This document shows positions 1-4,672 of a DNA stretch of 5,712 nt, piece after piece (the stretch's first letter is position 1; each line of letters starts with the position of its first letter). The translations under genes were made by a program, and so were the position numbers. Under the pieces are notes generated by a model. It saw only the letters and a program-made list of their open reading frames with translations, had not been told where the DNA came from and did no database searches. This stretch comes from Clostridia bacterium (GTDB lineage Bacteria > Bacillota_A > Clostridia > Oscillospirales > Butyricicoccaceae): contig JAFOHJ010000311.1 in assembly GCA_017421885.1 (NCBI GenBank), positions 1-5,712 on the forward strand. The letters are read 5' to 3'.

Positions 1-180
1 AAAATCAAAAATCTTCTTATAATATTCAATAATAGGAGATTCGATCATATTGAGATAATCGGCCTTATTGGTAACTTCCATGCCGCGCTTCGTAAGCATG
101 TCATTGACGGCTGCGATCGCAATATCAACATCATTCATAAGTGTTCCGTTAAAATCCCATATAATGTGGGTGTATTTCAT
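1..180 (-). CDS. HAD-superfamily phosphatase, N-terminal 60 residues (partial)
   Basis: Translation from the ATG at 180-178 begins MKYTHIIWDFNGTLMNDVDI, which holds HAD motif I (DxxGT[LV]) at residues 9-14. Asp9 is the expected nucleophile that forms the phospho-aspartyl intermediate. The second acidic position is Asn (N11) instead of the usual Asp. Residues 18-60 are mostly helical and fit the start of a C1 cap as in Gph/PpaX-like phosphatases; the stretch SPIIEYYKKIFDF at 48-60 resembles the cap of clostridial members of this group (recalled, not searched). Family proteins are usually about 210-220 residues, so roughly three quarters of the gene, including motifs II-IV, lies outside. The start is fixed by AAGGAGG on the minus strand (187-193) with a 6-nt spacer. 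The likely role is cytoplasmic hydrolysis of a small phosphorylated metabolite; the substrate is unknown. It is divergent from the lipoprotein operon. Confidence 0.85.
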   Translation of the reverse strand, partial: MKYTHIIWDFNGTLMNDVDIAIAAVNDMLTKRGMEVTNKADYLNMIESPIIEYYKKIFDF

Positions 181-301
181 GTTTCTCCTCCTTCCCGAGG
201 AACTTTTCATCTTCTATCAAGTCAAAATTGCAGTAAGATAAATTATTTTTCAGCTTCTTACACAAGATTTACACTATATTATACTATAAGGAGTGATAAA
301 A
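181..301. other. Divergent intergenic region between the HAD gene and the lipoprotein operon
   Basis: This AT-rich stretch holds the ribosome binding sites of both flanking genes: minus-strand AAGGAGG at 187-193 for the HAD gene and plus-strand AAGGAG at 288-293 for the lipoprotein. It contains no credible gene. AT-rich hexamers at 275-285 could serve as -10 elements on either strand and are listed separately. No clear hairpin or riboswitch-like structure was seen by eye. Confidence 0.6.
257..285 (+). promoter_or_regulatory. Candidate promoter for the lipoprotein operon
   Basis: CTTACA (257-262, 4 of 6 matches to TTGACA) lies 17 bp before TATACT (280-285, 5 of 6 to TATAAT). The predicted transcription start near 291-293 falls inside or just after the AAGGAG ribosome binding site, which is too close for normal initiation. 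A start a little upstream using TATATT (275-280) has a poorer -35. The true promoter may be different, so this is a weak assignment. Confidence 0.3.
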
Positions 302-306
302 ATGAA
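278..306 (-). promoter_or_regulatory. Candidate promoter for the HAD gene (minus strand)
   Basis: On the minus strand a perfect TATAAT (278-283) stands 17 bp downstream of TTCATT (301-306), a poor -35 with about 3 of 6 matches. Transcription would start near 271, giving a leader of about 90 nt before the ATG at 180. The minus-strand string TATAATATAGT here is identical to one at the promoter of the membrane protein gene (4564-4574), which slightly favours use as a -10 region. The weak -35 keeps confidence low. Confidence 0.3.
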
Positions 307-1852
307 GAGCAAAAAACAGCTGTATGCTCTTATTCTTGCATCATTAATGCTTTTAAGCTCCTGTGGTGAAAAACAATCACCCGAACAACAGGATGCCGTA
401 AATCAGCCTCCGATCACTCAGGACGCAAAAGAACCCGAGGCCTATATTCCCGAGCAGCAGCCTCTACCCTCGCTCGGAAAAACAGACTGGAATGATATTC
501 CCGAAGTATGGGAAGGCACAGGTGGCCCCGATGCCAGCGACTGGCTGAACAGCCGCGTGTATTCCACTATATCCATGCTTAATTCGGAAGACTTTTATGA
601 AAACCAACAGAATGGCCCCTACTCGGAAAGTATTACGACTCCTTATCTTACAGGACTGAAAAACGAAGAAATGCAAAAAGAGATAAATCAATGGCTCAGA
701 GATTCTATCGCACATCTTCGTTCCAAAACTTCTTATCTTGACAGATATGTGACCGAAGAGGTGCTTGCTTGTTCTGACGCAGGCATATCCACATACGTTT
801 CGTCCAACCACTTTATCTCGGGCAATCTTCTGAGCCTTTCGGTATCGAGGACTGATATGATCTTCGCCTATGATGATGAAGCGAAAAAGCTGATCGAAAA
901 CCGACTTATTACCTCTTCGCTCTACCGAACATATGACATGACTTCCGGATGTGAAATCGCGCTGTCCGACCTGTTTGTGGACGGCACCGATCTTCATGCC
1001 CTTCTTGATCCTATAATAGCTGAAGAGCTTGCCTCTTCCGAAGGTGAAATCGACTGGGGATCTTTTCAGACCTACGGCGGCCTTAAACGTCCTTACCGCG
1101 GACTTCCGAAAGATTATTCCAACTTCGCTTTGTCTGAAAGCCACCTGATGATCTTCTTCCCACCGGATAACCCCTATCTTTCCGAAAACTATACCGTGTA
1201 TATCCCGCTTGATCTGCTGAAAGAATATCTTGCGCAGCCTATGAGCAGCTGCCTCCCCTATGTAGAAGAAGGACTTATCAGTTATACATCTTTCAGAGAT
1301 TTCCCCTCCATGGTCAATACAGCAGAAAACCATGATATGCTTTACCTCTTTGGCGACGAACAGCTGGCAGTCAGACCCTATCGCCTTATTTCTGAGATCG
1401 AGTATCCCCATGCCGACAAAATCAATTCCTATATAGGCGATATATTCACTGCACTTCATGATGCTCCACTTCCCGAATGGCTGAGCGATGCAAAGCAGGA
1501 TCCCGAAAGTTACTGCTATGCTGACAGCGCTATTATTTCGGACCGGGCATTCATCCAGTTCCATGCTTCAGTCTATGCCGGCAGGACCGGTGTAAGCCCC
1601 ACATATCAGGTCATCGCGCGTATGTTCGACACCGAAACCGGCGAACCGGTTCCCCTATCCGATGTTCTCAACGATGTCGAAGGTGCTATGAATGAGCTGA
1701 GAGCTATGGGACTTGAAATACATGATCCGTCAACCCACTACGGATGGTATTGCTTTGGCCCCGACGGAGAGATCTATGTATGCGCCGAAAATGGACTCAG
1801 CCCTACATATACCTTACCCGCCGGATATTTCAGCACTGACATTCTTAAATAA
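302..1852 (+). CDS. Secreted lipoprotein with two RsiV/DUF3298-like modules
   Basis: A 516-residue protein. The ATG at 302 is chosen because AAGGAG (288-293) sits 8 nt upstream; an in-frame GTG at 293 overlaps that site. Residues 1-21 form a lipoprotein signal peptide (MKSKK, hydrophobic core, lipobox LSSC) with Cys21 as lipidation site. A Pro/Glu/Gln-rich linker follows to about residue 65. Module 1 (about 110-310) has PYLTGLKNEEMQKEINQWL (114-132), YDMTSGCEIALSDLF (211-225) and a strand ending in YTVYIPL (297-303). Module 2 (about 355-516) repeats the order: RLISEIEYPHADKINSYIG (361-379), FDTETGEPVPLSDVL (442-456) and YTLPAGY (503-509). The pattern 'D-x-x-[ST]-G-x-x-[IV]-x-L-S-D-[LV]' followed by a helix is typical of DUF3298/RsiV C-terminal domains; the family call is from memory. 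Unlike RsiV, it has no N-terminal sigma-binding region or transmembrane helix. It probably acts outside the cell, anchored to the membrane; its ligand is unknown. The gene lies 20 bp upstream of the PstS-like gene, so co-transcription is likely. Confidence 0.85.
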   Translation: MKSKKQLYALILASLMLLSSCGEKQSPEQQDAVNQPPITQDAKEPEAYIPEQQPLPSLGKTDWNDIPEVWEGTGGPDASDWLNSRVYSTISMLNSEDFYENQQNGPYSESITTPYLTGLKNEEMQKEINQWLRDSIAHLRSKTSYLDRYVTEEVLACSDAGISTYVSSNHFISGNLLSLSVSRTDMIFAYDDEAKKLIENRLITSSLYRTYDMTSGCEIALSDLFVDGTDLHALLDPIIAEELASSEGEIDWGSFQTYGGLKRPYRGLPKDYSNFALSESHLMIFFPPDNPYLSENYTVYIPLDLLKEYLAQPMSSCLPYVEEGLISYTSFRDFPSMVNTAENHDMLYLFGDEQLAVRPYRLISEIEYPHADKINSYIGDIFTALHDAPLPEWLSDAKQDPESYCYADSAIISDRAFIQFHASVYAGRTGVSPTYQVIARMFDTETGEPVPLSDVLNDVEGAMNELRAMGLEIHDPSTHYGWYCFGPDGEIYVCAENGLSPTYTLPAGYFSTDILK

Positions 1853-1872
1853 TTTAAGGAGGAGATAATAAT

Positions 1873-2844
1873 ATGAAAAAAATTTTCGCACTCATTATGG
1901 CCCTTGCCCTCTCGCTGTCGCTTTTTGCCTGCGCAGGCGATGACGACAAAAAGAATGACGATCTGCCTTCCGAAAACAACGGTCAGCAGACCAATGTTCC
2001 CGAAGAACCTGAGCAGCCCGAAGAACCGAAAGCACCTGAGTTTACCGAAGAGACCTTCCCCAAGCTCGACGGCTCGACTGCCACCATCCCGCTGTCGGAA
2101 GGAATTGTAAAGGCTCTGCTCGCATACGCCGCTTCCGATGCACAGGAGTTTGTCCATCATAACACCACTCACAATACCTATGTAAACCTCATCGACGGCA
2201 AATGTGATCTCATTTTTGTCACTCCTCCCTCAGAGGATGAATATGCCATGATGGACGATTCGGGCCGAGAGTTCACCGTACGCCAGGTGGTAAAGGATGC
2301 CTTTGTTTTCCTTGTAAATAAAAATAACCCCGTAGATAACATCGCTCTCGAAGATCTTCAGAAGATCTATAAAGGCGAGATCACAAACTGGAAAGAGCTT
2401 GGTGGAAATGATGCCCCCATCACCCCCTTCCAGCGCCCCGATAACTCAGGCAGCCAGACCCTTATGTATAAACTGGTAGTAAGCAAAGACGAGATCATGG
2501 ACGCCCCCACCGAGCTTCGTCCCGGCGGAATGGATGACCTTGTTGATGCCGTTTCCAGCTATGATGAGGGACTCGATTCGATCGGATACTCGGTGTTCTA
2601 TTATGCTTCCGGTATGTATACTGATCCTAACTCCAAGCTTATCTCTATTGATGGAGTTTATCCTACAGCTGAGACCATCGCCGACGGCTCTTATCCCCTT
2701 ACAGATGGATACTATGCCGTTTACGATTCCTCGCTTACCGAAGACTCGGGAGTTCTTCAGCTGCTTGAATGGCTCGATTCCGATACAGGTCAGAAAACCG
2801 CTGCAAACGAAGGCTATGTCCCCATGAGGATACTCACAGAATAA
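1873..2844 (+). CDS. PstS-like phosphate-type solute-binding lipoprotein
   Basis: A 323-residue protein that starts at ATG 1873 after AAGGAGGAG (1856-1864). The signal peptide ends in lipobox LFAC with Cys20 lipidated. An acidic, Pro/Glu-rich linker (about 22-60) leads to a periplasmic-binding-protein type II fold of the PstS class. Landmarks are PKLDGSTATIPLS (63-75), an anion-binding start; GKCDLIFVTPPSEDE (109-123); the family-typical NIALEDLQKIYKGEITNWKE (156-175); QRPDNSGSQTLMY (187-199), where R188 and S192-S194 match the phosphate-contact region of PstS; and ANEGYVPMR (311-319) at the C-terminus, like the usual GYVPLR. It would bind phosphate or a similar oxyanion outside the membrane. 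No pstC, pstA, pstB or phoU follows: the gene ends at a terminator with a convergent gene beyond. It may therefore be a stand-alone binding protein, a sensor, or use a permease encoded elsewhere. The ligand is inferred from the family only. Confidence 0.88.
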   Translation: MKKIFALIMALALSLSLFACAGDDDKKNDDLPSENNGQQTNVPEEPEQPEEPKAPEFTEETFPKLDGSTATIPLSEGIVKALLAYAASDAQEFVHHNTTHNTYVNLIDGKCDLIFVTPPSEDEYAMMDDSGREFTVRQVVKDAFVFLVNKNNPVDNIALEDLQKIYKGEITNWKELGGNDAPITPFQRPDNSGSQTLMYKLVVSKDEIMDAPTELRPGGMDDLVDAVSSYDEGLDSIGYSVFYYASGMYTDPNSKLISIDGVYPTAETIADGSYPLTDGYYAVYDSSLTEDSGVLQLLEWLDSDTGQKTAANEGYVPMRILTE

Positions 2845-2860
2845 TACAAGCAATACACAA

Positions 2861-2890
2861 AATCCCCGCCGGAAAGATCCGGCGGGGATT
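2861..2890. terminator. Shared bidirectional intrinsic terminator
   Basis: AATCCCCGCCGGA (2861-2873) and TCCGGCGGGGATT (2878-2890) form a perfect 13-bp stem with a 4-nt AAGA loop on the plus strand. It begins 16 nt after the stop of the PstS-like gene and ends 11 nt before the stop of the convergent membrane protein gene. On the plus strand a T-rich but interrupted tract follows (CTTATCTTATATTATTTT); on the minus strand only a short TTTT lies at the stem base, so termination is probably stronger for the lipoprotein operon. Confidence 0.88.
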
Positions 2891-2901
2891 CTTATCTTAT
2901 A

Positions 2902-4533
2902 TTATTTTATCTCAATACTGAGAGCCTGGCGAATGTCGCCCTCTTCGTCGGCATCATGAATAGCGACTCTGTCGCCTACATTTATTATAATAGCTGTCTG
3001 AGAATCGGCAGCAGATACGCTGTAATAGCAGCTCTGGCCATCAAGCTTGAAATAATAATACGAGTTGCCGTCGATAACTGCTGTGCGGATATCCGCAACC
3101 TTGCCGGTTATCTCATTTTCCGGCCTTGCAGCTTCGGTGATAACACCATTCTGCGAAAGAAGCCTTACATATTCCTTCTCACAATCGGCAACACTCGCAC
3201 CCGTTGCAACGATGTTATACTGCTGAACATTTACCATTGCATAGAGCTTTACAAGGCCTGCATTATCCTTAAGCGCCATAAAGTATGTGGGCTCGGAGGA
3301 TACATTCAGGAGCAGCGGGAATGTAGCAGTATAATTCAGATGCTGAACTACGCCCTGAGCCGAATACATAGCCGAATATTCCTCTGCGCCTGCGCAGGAA
3401 TAGAACTTCGCATCTTTTGTACGCTGGTTAACAAGAATAAAGCCGATATTGCTCTGGTCGCCTCCGACCGATGTGATACCTGTGTAAACATATACATCGT
3501 CGTTAAGGGCAATGTAGTTATATCCCTCTGTGGTGACGGTTACACCCTTCTGTCCGAACATCGAGTTGATAAATCCGCCCTGATAGAGGCCGTGATAATC
3601 ATACTGCTCAATGATGATATCGGGGTCGTAAACACGGTCTACCCATGTGGGAGCATCTTCATAATACTGGCTTTCACCTGTAATGGCATTTACAAGTACT
3701 GCACCATTAACATCGGTGCCGCCGAAGAGACCAATGGTCTTTTCGATCTTGGGGCAGATCCAGTAGGGTGTTCCCTCTTCATCGACCTCAAAATATACCT
3801 CGTCAAACATGAACGTGGGGTAATTGAAGCGGATGTGACGATAGATATTGCGGAAGAAAAGCTCGTTGTCGGAATATCTCATTCCTTCACTGAGTCTTAC
3901 GACCTCGACATTCTGAGTTACCATGTCAACGACAATATAGGCAGGAAGACCATCAGAGAAATTGTTGAGCCATTTGAAAAAGTCGCCATACTCAAGGGGT
4001 GCGACACGGACGGGTCGATCGTTATAGTTGATCTGAGAATAGGTATCGGATACCTCAAACTGCGATACCATATCGCTCAGCTCGCCCAGCTTACGGTCGC
4101 CCAGTCGAGCAGCCGATGCTGCATCAAGCATGGGGATTCGGTTGTAAGAGATTTCCTGAACATCGGTGACAAAATCGCCCTCAACAGGCTCAAGAAGCTT
4201 TGTATAAGCACCGGCACGGAAAACAACACTGGAAGCCACCGTTCCGACACCCAGCAAAACTATCATTGCAATGCATATGATAAAGGGCACCAAACAGGTC
4301 TCCTTGATACTTTTGAAAAACTCGCCCTGCTCTACCACCTTATATATGCCTGATGTGATAAATGCAGTAACACAGTATACGGCCGACACCATAAAGAAGA
4401 AACCGTAGAAATCCTGATCATGCAGGTTGATGGCGGGCAGTTCGAAATAAAAATAAACAATGCCGAACAGAAGTGCCGCGCCAATATTAATGGCAAACCT
4501 TTTCATTTTGCCCTTGACTTTAGCGTTATCCAA
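2902..4533 (-). CDS. Uncharacterised membrane protein, three N-terminal TM helices and large extracytoplasmic repeat domain
   Basis: A 543-residue protein whose specific family I cannot name with confidence; some conserved stretches recall hypothetical clostridial membrane proteins (from memory). The start is TTG at 4533-4531, 7 nt after AGGAGG (4541-4546). A basic N-terminus (KVKGKMKR) precedes three hydrophobic helices at about 13-33, 43-64 and 81-104. A Lys-containing loop (65-79) between helices 2 and 3 puts the N-terminus inside and residues 105-543 outside. The outer part has recurring segments of the form 'hydrophobic-VN/D-x-x-T-x-x-x-x-x-Y': YIVVDMVTQNVEVV (199-212), GAVLVNAITGESQYY (277-291) and GFILVNQRTKDAKFY (364-378). 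Each of the last two follows a strand with YFEVDEE (247-253) or YIALNDD (340-346). This suggests tandem, PepSY-like beta modules (inference). A final region (about 474-543, GKVADI ... NVGDRVAI) looks like a small OB-type barrel. No catalytic motif is evident. The gene is convergent with the lipoprotein operon and divergent from the M20 peptidase. Confidence 0.85.
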   Translation of the reverse strand: MDNAKVKGKMKRFAINIGAALLFGIVYFYFELPAINLHDQDFYGFFFMVSAVYCVTAFITSGIYKVVEQGEFFKSIKETCLVPFIICIAMIVLLGVGTVASSVVFRAGAYTKLLEPVEGDFVTDVQEISYNRIPMLDAASAARLGDRKLGELSDMVSQFEVSDTYSQINYNDRPVRVAPLEYGDFFKWLNNFSDGLPAYIVVDMVTQNVEVVRLSEGMRYSDNELFFRNIYRHIRFNYPTFMFDEVYFEVDEEGTPYWICPKIEKTIGLFGGTDVNGAVLVNAITGESQYYEDAPTWVDRVYDPDIIIEQYDYHGLYQGGFINSMFGQKGVTVTTEGYNYIALNDDVYVYTGITSVGGDQSNIGFILVNQRTKDAKFYSCAGAEEYSAMYSAQGVVQHLNYTATFPLLLNVSSEPTYFMALKDNAGLVKLYAMVNVQQYNIVATGASVADCEKEYVRLLSQNGVITEAARPENEITGKVADIRTAVIDGNSYYYFKLDGQSCYYSVSAADSQTAIIINVGDRVAIHDADEEGDIRQALSIEIK

Positions 4534-4540
4534 AACATTT

Positions 4541-4546
4541 CCTCCT
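4541..4546 (-). promoter_or_regulatory. Ribosome binding site that selects a TTG start
   Basis: Minus-strand AGGAGG lies 7 nt before TTG (4533-4531), an ideal distance. A competing ATG at 4538-4536 is only 2 nt from it and out of frame; it opens an 11-codon reading frame whose TGA (4505-4503) overlaps an in-frame ATG at codon 10 of the membrane protein (4506-4504). The TTG model is preferred on spacing, but a start at codon 10 by translational coupling cannot be ruled out. Both starts keep all three membrane helices. Confidence 0.75.
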
Positions 4547-4571
4547 TTGCTGATATATTGGATACTATATT

Positions 4572-4600
4572 ATAATACCATACTTGCAAACACCCGTCAA
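4572..4600 (-). promoter_or_regulatory. Sigma-A-type promoter for the membrane protein gene
   Basis: On the minus strand TTGACG (4595-4600, 5 of 6 to consensus) and TATTAT (4572-4577, 5 of 6) are separated by exactly 17 bp, with TG one base before the -10 (extended -10, TGGTATTAT). Transcription should start near 4565, giving a leader of about 30 nt that carries the AGGAGG site. It is the strongest promoter seen in the window. Confidence 0.75.
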
Positions 4601-4607
4601 TTTACAC

Positions 4608-4636
4608 TTGTTTTACTGTGACTGTGGTGGTATTCT
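4608..4636 (+). promoter_or_regulatory. Candidate promoter for the M20 peptidase gene
   Basis: TTGTTT (4608-4613) and TATTCT (4631-4636) are 17 bp apart, and TGG directly before the -10 makes an extended -10 (TGGTATTCT). The start would fall near 4643, leaving about 30 nt before the ATG with TGGAGGT (4657-4663) inside it. A perfect TATAAT at 4642-4647 is an alternative -10, but it lacks a good -35 and would start transcription almost on the ribosome binding site. The spacer holds a tandem ACTGTGACTGTG (4615-4626). Confidence 0.55.
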
Positions 4637-4672
4637 ATATATATAATTATTTATTTTGGAGGTAATTTACCT

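Noticed and set aside
293..295. GTG as the start of the first lipoprotein
   Set aside because: It overlaps the AAGGAG site itself, so that site cannot serve it; ATG at 302 has correct spacing and gives a clean lipoprotein signal peptide.
166..369. A 67-codon plus-strand frame across the first intergenic region
   Set aside because: It overlaps both divergent gene starts and has no ribosome binding site; the product shows no protein-like pattern.
464..1564. A 366-codon open frame on the minus strand inside the first lipoprotein gene
   Set aside because: The translation has no recognisable features and no initiation signals, while the plus frame has a lipobox and repeated modules.
1873..2844. 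Assigning the symbol pstS
   Set aside because: The fold and motifs fit the PstS class, but there is no pst operon and the ligand is unproven, so no symbol is given.
2956..4353. A 465-codon open frame on the plus strand, antisense to the membrane protein gene
   Set aside because: Its product is Cys/Ile-rich with no domain pattern or repeat logic, there is no suitable ribosome binding site, and the minus-strand frame has membrane helices, a strong promoter, a ribosome binding site and a terminator. It is a by-product of codon choice in the real gene.
4561..4672. Possible riboswitch or small RNA between the divergent genes
   Set aside because: The promoters and ribosome binding sites occupy the space, leaders are only about 30 nt, and no stable hairpin was seen.
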